Shown here: one piece after another, positions 53,177 through 61,795 of the stretch | Layout: each line of letters begins with the position of its first letter | How positions within the stretch are numbered: the first letter of the stretch is position 1 | Source of the DNA: Haloprofundus marisrubri | GTDB taxonomy: Archaea; Halobacteriota; Halobacteria; Halobacteriales; Haloferacaceae | Length of the DNA stretch: 64,000 nucleotides | Reading direction: 5' to 3' | Assembly: GCF_001469955.1 (NCBI RefSeq) | Contig: NZ_LOPU01000016.1 | Coordinates: 310,001-374,000 of the forward strand | Translations under genes and position numbers: made by a program | The notes under the pieces: generated by a model | The model's database searches: none | What the model saw: only the letters and a program-made list of their open reading frames with translations | Told to the model about the DNA's origin: nothing

Positions 53177-55261
53177 ATGGACGACCGGAGACGGCTTCGG
53201 ACGAAACTTCTCGCCCTCGTCGGTGTTGCGCTGCTCGCGCTCTGCGCCGTCTACGTCGCCGTGGGTCCGCCGGCGACGACGTACGAAATCAACATCTACG
53301 GCGCGTATCCCGTCTGGTTCTGGCTCGCCATCTGCGGTGCGCTCGTCGTCGGCCAACTGCTCGTGTTGCGGGCTATCTCGCCCGCCACAGACGCAAGAGC
53401 GAACGCGGACGCCGACGCAACGACCGGCTCCGGCTGGCGCTACGGGGTGGCGCTTCTGCTCGGCGCGAACGGCCTCCTACTGTCGTTGCCGTATCTCCGG
53501 TACGGCTTGTTCGCCGTCGGTAAGGGTGATATGCTGACGTTCGTCGGGATGGTCGACTCGCTCGGACAGACGGGCCGACTCGACCCGGAGAACTACTACC
53601 CCGGACTGAACGCGCTCACGGGCGTCTTCTCGAACGTCACGGGCCTCGACCCCGCGGAACTCGTCAACTTGCTGCCGCCGTTCGTCTCGCTGTTCTACCT
53701 CGGTGGCCTCTACTTCCTCTTGGACACAGTCACCGACCGGAAGCGAGACGTGCTGTTCGTCCTCCCCGTCGCGTTTCTTCCGCTGTTCGGCTACGAGAAC
53801 GTGATGTACTCGCCCAGTATCTTCGCGTTCTCGTTCGTCCCGTTCGTGCTGGGACTGCTGTTTCGGACGAACACGTGGGAGCGACGGACGCAGTACGCGT
53901 CGCTGCTCGTCCTCTCGGTGGTCGCTATCGTCTTCTTCCATCCGCTGACGACGCTGTTTCTCATCGGTCTGTTCGCACTCGCCAAAGCGCCCGAACTGTA
54001 CGGACGCGTCACCGCACGGCGGACCACCCGTCCGGTCCCGGTGTTGGCAGTCGGAGCCATCGCCAGTGTACTGTTTTTCGCGTGGCACTACACGTTCGAG
54101 TCAATCGAGGGGAGCACGTACACCGTCGTGGCCCGTCTGCTGGGTGCGAACGCCGTCCAGTCCTCGGAGTTCGGTAGTCTGAGCGGGACGGCCGCTCGGA
54201 CGACGCCCCGTCTCGTCGACCTGCTCCAGACCGGCCTCTACACCTACGGTCTGTTCGGACTTCTGGCGAGTTTCGCCGTCGTGTTCGCGTGCTATCTGCT
54301 CGTTCGACTGCTCCGCGGCGACACCGAACTGAGCGAGGTGTCGCTGTTCTTCCTCGCGGTGTTCGTCGTGTTTACCGGCCTGTCGGCGCTCGCGTTCTTC
54401 GTCGACATCACGGTCGGATTCACCCGCATCTCCCGGTACGCTCGGTTCACCGCGGCGATACTCGTCGGCTTCGGCGCGTCGGCGCTGTGGGCGCGTTCGA
54501 ACCGCCGCTGGCAGCGGTCGACACTTCTGGGGGCGTTCTCCGTCGGACTCGCAGCGCTCGTGTTTCTCTCGGTGTTCTCGCTGTACGCCTCGCCGCTGTC
54601 CAACGGCGCGAACGGACAGATAACCCAGAGCGAAATCGAGGGGATGGAGTGGGTGCTCGACAACCGCAACGAGTCACTGCTCATCGACGAGTACGGGACC
54701 AGCCAGTCACGGTTCCAAGAGATGCTCGAATACGGGGTCGACGCCGAGAACATCCGTTCTGAGGGGACGAACCCGCCGATAGGCTTCGCCTACGGCGCGC
54801 CGCCACCCGACGGCCCACCAGCGTACCAGTACCTGCTCATCACCGACCTCGGCCGACAGGTGAACCCGACGTTCTATCCCACCTACCGCTCGTTCTGGCG
54901 GTACACCCCGGCGGATTTCGACGGGTTGGAGCGTCGGTCGACGGTCGCTCGCGTCTACGACAACGGCGGCTTCCAGTCGTATCTGGTGACGACGAACGAG
55001 ACGGAGGTCGAAAGCTCCGTCGCGTCGCCACCGACGCGAACGTCGGTGTCGTCGTCGTCCGGTTCGGCGGCGTCCGGTTCGGCGACGTCGCTCTCAACGA
55101 CATCGGGGACGCCGCCCGCCCCGACTACTCGTGTTCCTCTCGAAGTCGGTTCGCCGTCTGATACAGTCGCCGACCGAGTCGAAAGGCGTTCCAGCGAACC
55201 GGCGCACAACCGCGCTCCCACGAGAGCGTCGGCACGACACGCCCACCGAAGCGCTCTTTGA
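53177..55261 (+). CDS. Polytopic membrane protein (glycosyltransferase-C-like)
   Basis: A 694-residue protein with about 11 hydrophobic helices between residues 10 and 470, e.g. LLALVGVALLALCAVYVAV, VALLLGANGLLLSLPYL, VLPVAFLPLFGYENVM and VLSVVAIVFFHPLTTLFLI. A large hydrophilic part follows (475-690), probably outside the cell. The loop GKGDMLTFVGMVDSLGQTGRLDPENYYPGLNAL after the third helix has the acidic position seen in GT-C family transferases (Asp in loop 1), but this is only suggestive. The last 45 residues lie opposite the end of the FemAB-like gene and are probably not conserved. Confidence 0.78.
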   Translation: MDDRRRLRTKLLALVGVALLALCAVYVAVGPPATTYEINIYGAYPVWFWLAICGALVVGQLLVLRAISPATDARANADADATTGSGWRYGVALLLGANGLLLSLPYLRYGLFAVGKGDMLTFVGMVDSLGQTGRLDPENYYPGLNALTGVFSNVTGLDPAELVNLLPPFVSLFYLGGLYFLLDTVTDRKRDVLFVLPVAFLPLFGYENVMYSPSIFAFSFVPFVLGLLFRTNTWERRTQYASLLVLSVVAIVFFHPLTTLFLIGLFALAKAPELYGRVTARRTTRPVPVLAVGAIASVLFFAWHYTFESIEGSTYTVVARLLGANAVQSSEFGSLSGTAARTTPRLVDLLQTGLYTYGLFGLLASFAVVFACYLLVRLLRGDTELSEVSLFFLAVFVVFTGLSALAFFVDITVGFTRISRYARFTAAILVGFGASALWARSNRRWQRSTLLGAFSVGLAALVFLSVFSLYASPLSNGANGQITQSEIEGMEWVLDNRNESLLIDEYGTSQSRFQEMLEYGVDAENIRSEGTNPPIGFAYGAPPPDGPPAYQYLLITDLGRQVNPTFYPTYRSFWRYTPADFDGLERRSTVARVYDNGGFQSYLVTTNETEVESSVASPPTRTSVSSSSGSAASGSATSLSTTSGTPPAPTTRVPLEVGSPSDTVADRVERRSSEPAHNRAPTRASARHAHRSAL

Positions 55262-56162
55262 ACCGAAACAGTCCGTCGCGGAAGTCCGGACTCGTCTCGC
55301 CGAAGTCGTAGTACCGATAGCCGTTCTCGATGCCCCACTTGATGGCGCCCTCGTGCAACAGTTCCGAGGCGTTGTACTCGAAGTGGTCGCGTTCGACCGC
55401 CGAGAAGAAGTAGTGGACCGTCGACTGCTCGTCGTCAACGAGAACGAGGATGCTCCCTGCAGGTTCGCCGTCGGCCTCCAGCGAGAACTGACGCACTCGG
55501 CCGTCCATCGCCGCCAACTCCTCGAAGAACGACTGCGGGTACGCGTCGCCGTCGACGCGGTCCATGACGCGACTGTAGCCGCCGTGAAACGCCCGCAGGT
55601 CGTCTCGGTCCGGCACGGCGTCTTCGACGTGAACGTCGGCTTTGTGCCCCGAGCGTATCGCGCGACGACGCGAACTGCTCATCCGGTCGTACACCGACTC
55701 CCAGCCGTCGGCCAAGTCGACGACGAACCGACAGCTAGCGACCGTCTGACTGTACCCACGTTCCTGAAGTCGGCGCTGATACCGGACGGCGCTCTCGTCG
55801 ACCGTCCGAAACACGTGCGCGACGATGTCGTCCCCGCAGACGTGTTCGGCACCGTCGAGTAACGCGTCGAGCGTCTCGTCCTCGTCGGAGGCGACGACCG
55901 GGCCACCGAACCCCGGGTCGGGCGAACAGAGACGCTCGAACGGCGTCATCGGCAGCGAGTCGACGGTCGAGGCGAAGACGCCGACCGGGTCGTTGTCGTC
56001 GTCCTCGGCGACGACGTACCGTCCCGACTCCGCACACCCACGTTCGACGGCAGCAAGCCACCGATACCGGTGGAAGACGCTCCCGTGGGGTGACTGTTCG
56101 ACGACACGGTCCCACCGTTCTCGGGGGACGCTCTCGATGGTGCGGTGTATCTCGACGTTCAT
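55125..56162 (-). CDS. FemAB-like GNAT-fold transferase
   Basis: A 345-residue protein with two GNAT-like halves as in FemAB/lipid II-interpeptide bridge enzymes and BioF2-like proteins. Segments include RWDRVVEQSPHGSVFHRYRWLAAVE, FGGPVVASDEDETL, ADGWESVYDRMSSSRRRAIRSGHKADVHVEDA, GEPAGSILVLVDDEQSTVHYFFSAVE and YRYYDFGETSPDFRDGLFRFKERFGG, the last being the family signature. In bacteria FemAB adds amino acids to murein; archaea lack murein, so the acceptor here is probably a cell-surface glycan or an aminated sugar. It overlaps the convergent membrane protein gene by 137 bp. Confidence 0.83.
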   Translation of the reverse strand: MNVEIHRTIESVPRERWDRVVEQSPHGSVFHRYRWLAAVERGCAESGRYVVAEDDDNDPVGVFASTVDSLPMTPFERLCSPDPGFGGPVVASDEDETLDALLDGAEHVCGDDIVAHVFRTVDESAVRYQRRLQERGYSQTVASCRFVVDLADGWESVYDRMSSSRRRAIRSGHKADVHVEDAVPDRDDLRAFHGGYSRVMDRVDGDAYPQSFFEELAAMDGRVRQFSLEADGEPAGSILVLVDDEQSTVHYFFSAVERDHFEYNASELLHEGAIKWGIENGYRYYDFGETSPDFRDGLFRFKERFGGRVVPTLSWERGCAPVRWNAFRLGRRLYQTANRLREEHE

Positions 56163-56381
56163 CGCTCACCTACACACACGTCGCTTCGTCTCGCGGGTCG
56201 GCCGCGAGGCAACCAGTCGATGACGACACTCATACGACAGTTCACAGAGCACGCGCCCATATACGTTGTCGCGGACGACGCTCGATTCCCACGGCGACCC
56301 ATGTTTTTTGGTTGTCATCACCGTTCTCATCCGTATGATTCGACGTGACGTGGGTCGACGCCGGGCGGCGGTGAGTGTCCG

Positions 56382-57458
56382 ATGATGTTTCCTCGCTTTC
56401 GCCCCGGCGACTCGAAGACGCTGAGAGACGCTGCGTGGCTGGCAGGCGAGCGTCTGCATCGCTCGAGACTGTTCGGTGGGGGAACACCCGCACTCCCGTC
56501 GACGCCGGCCGACGGCTCGCTGTGGGACGACTACGGGCAACCGTGGGCGACGCCAACGCCGTCGCCCGGACCGTTCTCGCTCGTTCCGGGTCGCGGCGTC
56601 GTCAACCCCGTAATCACTGCAGCGGACGTCACCGACTTCGGTGACGCAGACTTCGTCGCCGACCCGTTCCTGTTCGTCACTCCGGACGGCCGCTGGCATC
56701 TCTTTTTCGAGGTGTTCAACCGCGACCGGACGCCCACCGCCGCAATCGCCCACGCTGAGAGCGACGACGGTAAACACTGGACGTACAACCGGGTCGTCCT
56801 CGAAACCAACGACCACCTCGCGTTTCCGTATCTGTTCGAGTTCGAGGACCACTACTACATGCTCCCCGAGCGCTGGGACCGCGAGACCCCCGCAAGCGCG
56901 CTGCTGTACCGGACGGAGTCGCTGCCCTACGGATGGTCGCCGGTGGCCGAACTCGTCACCCCCGACCGGTTTCTCTCCGACTTCGTCGTGTTCAGACACG
57001 ACGGGCGGTGGTGGGCGCTCGCCGGCAGCGACGACGACGACGCCGACCTGTTCGCGTTCTACAGCGACGAACTCGAAGCCGACGACTGGACGCCGCACGA
57101 CGCGAACCCAGTCGTCGAAGGTCGCCCAAAAGCGGCCCGTCCGGGCGGCCGACCGCTCGTCCGCGACGACGACATCGTCGTGTTCCTGCAGGACTGCGAG
57201 GCCCGCTACGGCAACCGCCTCCGCGGTTACGTGATAGACGAACTGACGCCGTCGACGTATCGGGACCGAGAACTTCGGAGTTCGCCGATTCTGGAGGGAA
57301 CTGGGACGCGCTTCGGGTGGAACTCCGGGCGGATGCATCATCTCGACCCGTGGCCGGTCGGCGACGGGTGGCGCTGTGCGGTCGACGGCAACATCGAGTT
57401 CGGCGGGCGCGTGTTCGGTGCGGACCACTGGGCCATCGGTATCTACGAGTCGCTGTGA
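56382..57458 (+). CDS. Five-bladed beta-propeller glycan enzyme-like protein (GIPC transferase N-domain / GH43-like)
   Basis: A 358-residue protein. From residue 60 on it follows the propeller that forms the N-terminal domain of glucosamine inositolphosphorylceramide transferases: GRGVVNPVITAADVTDFGDADFVADPFLF, GRWHLFFEVFNRD, IAHAESDDGKHWTYNRVVLE, HLAFPYLFEFEDHYYMLPE, PLVRDDDIVVFLQDCEARYGNRLRGYVID and FGWNSGRMHHLDPWPV. The Asp/Glu positions recall five-bladed GH43 enzymes. It may bind or modify glycans. The ATG is used with the FRPGDSKTLRDAAWLAGERL helix first; an in-frame GTG lies three bases earlier region. Confidence 0.76.
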   Translation: MMFPRFRPGDSKTLRDAAWLAGERLHRSRLFGGGTPALPSTPADGSLWDDYGQPWATPTPSPGPFSLVPGRGVVNPVITAADVTDFGDADFVADPFLFVTPDGRWHLFFEVFNRDRTPTAAIAHAESDDGKHWTYNRVVLETNDHLAFPYLFEFEDHYYMLPERWDRETPASALLYRTESLPYGWSPVAELVTPDRFLSDFVVFRHDGRWWALAGSDDDDADLFAFYSDELEADDWTPHDANPVVEGRPKAARPGGRPLVRDDDIVVFLQDCEARYGNRLRGYVIDELTPSTYRDRELRSSPILEGTGTRFGWNSGRMHHLDPWPVGDGWRCAVDGNIEFGGRVFGADHWAIGIYESL

Positions 57459-57506
57459 GACGGAGGAGAGTCCGACGGAAACGAGCGAATGAGCGGAGGG
57501 AGAAAC

Positions 57507-58517
57507 TCAGACGAGCGACCGAACGCGGTCCGGCAGTCGGTTGTACAGCGTCGACACCCCGCGCATCAGCGGCCGCTGTCGCTGGACGAGATACAGCGCT
57601 CTGGGTACCGGTGAGAACTGTGATTTGTACCGACAGAGGCTCGGAACCATTCCGCCGACGAAATCGTACCGCGAGAGGCCTCGTTCGGCGGCGTCGCGTA
57701 TGGCGTACCACTCGACGAGTTCGTTGACGGGTATCTCGACTTCTTCGACGTTCGCGGCGCTGACCCACGCGTATATCGTGTCACCGAGTTCGACGGTGAG
57801 TCTCGCGCCGACGGGACGACCTTCCACGGAGAGTACGTACGGTCTGACACAGCCGTCGGGGAGCGAATCGTACAGCGCCTTGCAGAGTCGGGTGGAGACG
57901 CCAGCGTTCTCGTAGCGGACGTGGTACTGGTCGACGGCGTACTCGATGCCGTCGTGGCCCCACACGTCGATGTCGTAGTCGTCCACGTCGCGGACGTATC
58001 GTCTGGTGCTTCGGCTGAACTGGCTCTTTATCTGCTCGGGCCCGGGTTCGAGGTCGAGAACGTACGTGTACGCCGGACTCACGTCCAACTCCTCCCAGAT
58101 GAACGGTCGTACGTCGGGGTAGCGGTCGACGGTTCGGATGTCGAGGTGGTCGGGGTCTATCTCCTCGTCTATCCACCGGCAGACCGACTCGATGAACTGG
58201 TGGTTCAGCATCTCTCGCTTCCGCTGTGAGAGGTGGTTGACGTCGAGCCACACCGGCCCCAGATACGGCACGTCGTGTTCTGTCGGCGGGCATCGGACCG
58301 ACGAGAACGGGCCGATACTCCCCTCGAACACCGGGAAGATACCGAACACTTCCTCTCCGTCCCGGCCGACGAGCAAGTGCAAGGTCGTGTCGCTCACGTC
58401 GCGTAACGCTTCCAACGCCTCCAATCGGTGAAACGGCGTCGCGTGCGGCGCTCGCTCGACGTACGTGTTCCACGACTCGCGGTCTGTGCCCGTCGCTTTG
58501 GACACGGTTATCGCCAT
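57507..58517 (-). CDS. FemAB-like GNAT-fold transferase (second copy)
   Basis: A 336-residue second FemAB/GNAT-type protein, with the same layout as 55125-56162 but low identity. It has ESWNTYVERAPHATPFHRLEALEAL, VPYLGPVWLDVNHLSQRKREML, IKSQFSRSTRRYVRDVDDYDIDVW, RPVGARLTVELGDTIYAWVSAAN and SRYDFVGGMVPSLCRYKSQFSP, which matches the family's C-terminal DFGG....L..FK motif. Likely transfers an acyl or aminoacyl group to a cell-surface sugar. ATG at 58517. Confidence 0.82.
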   Translation of the reverse strand: MAITVSKATGTDRESWNTYVERAPHATPFHRLEALEALRDVSDTTLHLLVGRDGEEVFGIFPVFEGSIGPFSSVRCPPTEHDVPYLGPVWLDVNHLSQRKREMLNHQFIESVCRWIDEEIDPDHLDIRTVDRYPDVRPFIWEELDVSPAYTYVLDLEPGPEQIKSQFSRSTRRYVRDVDDYDIDVWGHDGIEYAVDQYHVRYENAGVSTRLCKALYDSLPDGCVRPYVLSVEGRPVGARLTVELGDTIYAWVSAANVEEVEIPVNELVEWYAIRDAAERGLSRYDFVGGMVPSLCRYKSQFSPVPRALYLVQRQRPLMRGVSTLYNRLPDRVRSLV

Positions 58518-58626
58518 AGGGACTCTGTGCGAAAGCTGACGGTATTAAACATCGTTTTTGTCAACGAACTGTCTCACCGACCGGACGACCCGCGATATCC
58601 AACCAGTCGACTCATCATGTTCGGTG

Positions 58627-58722
58627 GGTCGACGCGTCGCATTTTGCCGGGCGACGCGCTACGTCTGCCCGGTCGACGCGCTACATTCGACCAGCCGAGC
58701 CGCTACACCCGACCGGTCGACT
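58627..58722. repeat. Degenerate ~22-bp tandem repeat
   Basis: Four to five imperfect units of about 22 bp, each containing tcgacgcg followed by (c)tac/cgc and ending in cc: gggtcgacgcgtcgc..., gggcgacgcgctacg..., ggtcgacgcgctaca..., agccgagccgctaca.... The array begins about 30 bp into the gap after the FemAB-like gene and runs into the last codons of the membrane protein gene at 58703. Function unknown. Confidence 0.65.
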
Positions 58723-58924
58723 CGGCGACCAGAAACGCCGCGGCGGCGACAGCACCGACGACGAACACGAACCACGCCAGTCGAACGTCGGCCAGAAACG
58801 GACCGCCACGACTCGTTACGAGCGTCGCGCTGTGGAGGAGGACGAACGCGACGACGCCCGCGGTGAACACGCCGAGCGTGAGCAGTTCGACGGGACGCCG
58901 ACGGAGACGCTCTTTTTCGGCCAT
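58703..58924 (-). CDS. Small two-helix membrane protein
   Basis: A 73-residue protein: MAEKERLRRRPVELL, helix LTLGVFTAGVVAFVLLHSATLV, loop TSRGGPFLADVR, helix LAWFVFVVGAVAAAAFLVA. N-terminal basic residues suggest the N-terminus is inside. No domain recognised. It is 43 bp downstream of the beta-helix lipoprotein on the same strand. Confidence 0.65.
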   Translation of the reverse strand: MAEKERLRRRPVELLTLGVFTAGVVAFVLLHSATLVTSRGGPFLADVRLAWFVFVVGAVAAAAFLVAESTGRV

Positions 58925-58967
58925 CGTGTCAGTTCACGAACGCCGAGAGCATAAAACGAAGCCCCGG

Positions 58968-60503
58968 TCAGTAGGCGTTCGCACTCCACCACCACTGGAG
59001 GTTGCCGTCGCCACCCTCCGGAGCCGACTGGTACGATACTTCGATAGCGTCGCCGTCCTGTGCGACGCTGAACGGACCTGCAGCGGCGTCGCTGGCGGCT
59101 GTCACGCTGACCGACTGCGGCGGCGCTGCGAGGCCGTGTTGCCACCGGAACGTCGTCGTCGACCCGTCGCCGCTTTGTGTCTGGTTCCCTCGGTTCGTGG
59201 TTCGATAGCCCGCGGCGTTCGAGACGGTCAGTTCCGGTGGTGGGTCCTCTCGGAACCACAGCGGTTGCGTTCCGGCGTTCCGCAAGTCGACGTCACGGAT
59301 AGTTATTGGACCCGCGTCCGCTCCCGCCGCGATGCGGACGCTGTAGCTGTTGTCGGTGAGTTCGCCGCCGTAGAGGACGACGTGTCTCGGCGAGGAGGAG
59401 TCCTCGTCTCGAATCGTGACGCCGCCGGCGTTGGGTCCACTGTGGCCGTCCGACCGCGGGTTTAGAATCGACGCCCGGACCCCGCCGTCGAGCAGGATTC
59501 CCGAGCGACCGTTCGCGCGTGCGACGACGTTGACCGCCGAGACGCGACAGTCGACGAACTGGATGCCGTAGTTCTGGTTCTCGTAGGCTCGACAGCCGAC
59601 GACGTCGAACCGCGCGGCGGCGTCGTTGCTCTCGATACCGCCGTCGATGATGAAGCCGCTTCGTCCGTTGTTCCGGCTGAGACAGTTGTAAAAGGCGTTG
59701 TCGAGCGACTCCCCTTCGACCGTGGTCCCGCGGTCGTTGATACCGTCGACGCCGTTGTTGTTGGTGATACAGTGGCCGAGCCAGTTGAAGTAACCGCGAC
59801 CCTCCGTGTCGGTTCCGGGATGGATTCCGTGGCGGAAGTTGTCGTGCGAGCGGATGCCGTTGAGCACGCAGTCGTTGCACTCGTAGAGGTCGACGCCGTA
59901 GTAGCCGCCGTTTTGGACCTCCGTGCCGTCGACGATGATGCCGTCGGAGTTGCTGAGCGTGAGCACGGCGAGATACTGCTCGCCGTCGGTCTGTTCGCTT
60001 CCGTCGAGGAGACCCCCGACGATGGCCGCTTCCGACGCATCGTTCACCAACACTGCGGCGTAATCGCCGCCGGCGCTGAGACGAGCGTTTCTGAGGTTCA
60101 GTACGGTCTGTTCGCGAAGGCTGACGGGCTGAGAGAGACTGTAGCTGCCGACCACCTCGACGCTCTGGATGCCGGCTTGCTGTGCTGACGCGTCGAGTGC
60201 GGCTTGGATGACCGTCGCTGGCTGTCGCCCCGACTCGATAGCGCCGCCGCCGGTCTCGGCGCGGACGACTCCGTCGCCGTCCTGCCAGACGATAATCGAC
60301 GGCGGCATCTCTCCGACCTCGTTTCCGGTCGGCGTCTGTCCGTTCTCGGGTTCGTCCCCACCGAACAAGGCGTAACATCCTGCGAGACCGACCGCTCCGG
60401 CGGCCCCGGCCGCTGCCAGCAACTGGCGACGGGACAACCCGCCAGCGGTTCGGTCCGAGTCGTTCGACCCCGGCCGTCCCGTCGGGCGGTCGTCGTCAGC
60501 CAT
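58968..60503 (-). CDS. Tat lipoprotein with right-handed beta-helix (pectate-lyase-like)
   Basis: A 511-residue protein. The Tat motif LSRRQLLAAAGAAG has RR at 25-26, and the lipobox LAGC has Cys43, so it should be tethered at the outer membrane face. Residues 80-420 form beta-helix coils (e.g. LNLRNARLSAGGDYAAV, NGGYYGVDLYECNDCVLNGIRSHDN, NYGIQFVDCRVSAVNVVARANGRSGILLDGG) as in pectate lyase and polysaccharide lyase proteins. The C-terminal 80 residues form a separate strand-rich domain ending GDGNLQWWWSANAY. No catalytic set can be named. Probably acts on an extracellular polysaccharide. Confidence 0.82.
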   Translation of the reverse strand: MADDDRPTGRPGSNDSDRTAGGLSRRQLLAAAGAAGAVGLAGCYALFGGDEPENGQTPTGNEVGEMPPSIIVWQDGDGVVRAETGGGAIESGRQPATVIQAALDASAQQAGIQSVEVVGSYSLSQPVSLREQTVLNLRNARLSAGGDYAAVLVNDASEAAIVGGLLDGSEQTDGEQYLAVLTLSNSDGIIVDGTEVQNGGYYGVDLYECNDCVLNGIRSHDNFRHGIHPGTDTEGRGYFNWLGHCITNNNGVDGINDRGTTVEGESLDNAFYNCLSRNNGRSGFIIDGGIESNDAAARFDVVGCRAYENQNYGIQFVDCRVSAVNVVARANGRSGILLDGGVRASILNPRSDGHSGPNAGGVTIRDEDSSSPRHVVLYGGELTDNSYSVRIAAGADAGPITIRDVDLRNAGTQPLWFREDPPPELTVSNAAGYRTTNRGNQTQSGDGSTTTFRWQHGLAAPPQSVSVTAASDAAAGPFSVAQDGDAIEVSYQSAPEGGDGNLQWWWSANAY

Positions 60504-60711
60504 CTGTTTTCTCGTCTGCAGGTACGGTCGAACGAGTAGCGGACGTCGCCGGAGAGAATCGACAGTCTGCTCGGAACACAGTTTCCGCGGTCATGATGCA
60601 CGACATACTCGCATGCTATACCCCTAAGTGTACTGTACTATCCGGCTGTTGACACCAACTGAAAGAACCGCACGGCGCACAACGTCGGGGAATATAGTAG
60701 TACTGTGAACA

Positions 60712-60737
60712 ACATATAATATGTAGTCCGGACTACA
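60712..60737 (+). promoter_or_regulatory. Promoter with palindromic operator candidate before the methyltransferase gene
   Basis: ACATATAATATGT (60712-60724) carries the TATA box, 33 bp before the ATG at 60749. Directly after it, overlapping by three bases, lies the perfect 16-bp palindrome TGTAGTCCGGACTACA (60722-60737). It would cover the region between TATA and transcription start, a classic place for a repressor. Confidence 0.5.
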
Positions 60738-60748
60738 CAGTCGTATCG

Positions 60749-61795
60749 ATGTGGTCACCGGAGTTGGAGTTCGTCTGCGAGCACTGTGGGTCCGCGCTCC
60801 GCTATCGACAGCAGTCGCGGAACGGTCAGTGCCACGCCGATTGGAAGGTAGACGACGACGGCATCGTTCGACTGCTCGGCGACGGTAACGTCACCGAAGC
60901 GATGGACGCGCTGGTCGAGGCGCTGTGTGCGGACGGAATGACACCGTTCAAGCGCGCCGAGAAGTTCGAATCGGAACTCCAGCAACTCTACCCGGAGTTC
61001 GAGTACGAGTCGTGGCTCAACCCGGACCAAGCCGACTGGGTCCGTATCGAACCGCTGGCGGGCAAAACGGTGCTCGAACTCGGCAGTCGATACGGCGCGC
61101 TCACCCGTTCGCTCACGCGACGCGCCGACCACGTCGTTGCCGTCGACACGAATCTCGATGGGCTGAAGTTCTCGGCGGCGATGAACGCGCCCGCCGATAT
61201 CGACAATCTCACCCTCGTCCACGGCGACGCCACGGACCTTCCACTCGGCGACGACCAGTTCGATGTCGTCGTCCTCAACGGCGTGTTGAAGCACGTTGGA
61301 AGCGGCGACGGCAGTGACGCCGACGCCGACGGTACGGACGCCCAACGGACGCTCTTACGGCAAGTGCGTCGATGGCTCCGTCCGGATGGCCGTCTCCTCC
61401 TGAGCGAGTGGAACAAACTGTACCCGCTTCGTCTCGCGTCCACTGTCGTCCCCACTGCCGTCGAAAAACGGCTCTTCGGTGGCGACGACCGGCAGCATCC
61501 TTCGGCCTCGGCTCGACTCCACTCCGAACGGGGCTACGTCGGACTGCTCGAACGTGCCGGCTTCCGGAACGTGACGGTGTCGTACGCCGTCCCGGACCGG
61601 CGCTCGCCGGCGTTCATTTTCTCCGATGACCGGTTGTTGGCGGCGTTTCTCAAACGAAAGCTGGTGTCGCTTGGGTCGTGTCTCCACGGCGCTGTCTCCC
61701 CGCAGGTTCTCTCCCGAGTGCCGTTGCCACCGGGGACGAGACGGCTGCTCGGAGCGCTCACACCGGCGTTCAAAATCACCGCCGACGCCGCATGA
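60749..61795 (+). CDS. Class I SAM-dependent methyltransferase with N-terminal zinc-ribbon-like part
   Basis: A 348-residue protein. It begins FVCEHCGSALRYRQQSRNGQC, a Trm112-like short metal-binding part seen in sugar methyltransferases, then the Rossmann core: KTVLELGSRYGALTRSL (motif I, about 108-124), VVAVDTNLDG, VHGDATDLPLGDDQFDVVVLNGVLKHVG, RRWLRPDGRLLLSEWN. A C-terminal hydrophobic/basic end follows. The kinase-like gene starts inside its stop. Together they may methylate and phosphorylate a glycan. Confidence 0.8.
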   Translation: MWSPELEFVCEHCGSALRYRQQSRNGQCHADWKVDDDGIVRLLGDGNVTEAMDALVEALCADGMTPFKRAEKFESELQQLYPEFEYESWLNPDQADWVRIEPLAGKTVLELGSRYGALTRSLTRRADHVVAVDTNLDGLKFSAAMNAPADIDNLTLVHGDATDLPLGDDQFDVVVLNGVLKHVGSGDGSDADADGTDAQRTLLRQVRRWLRPDGRLLLSEWNKLYPLRLASTVVPTAVEKRLFGGDDRQHPSASARLHSERGYVGLLERAGFRNVTVSYAVPDRRSPAFIFSDDRLLAAFLKRKLVSLGSCLHGAVSPQVLSRVPLPPGTRRLLGALTPAFKITADAA

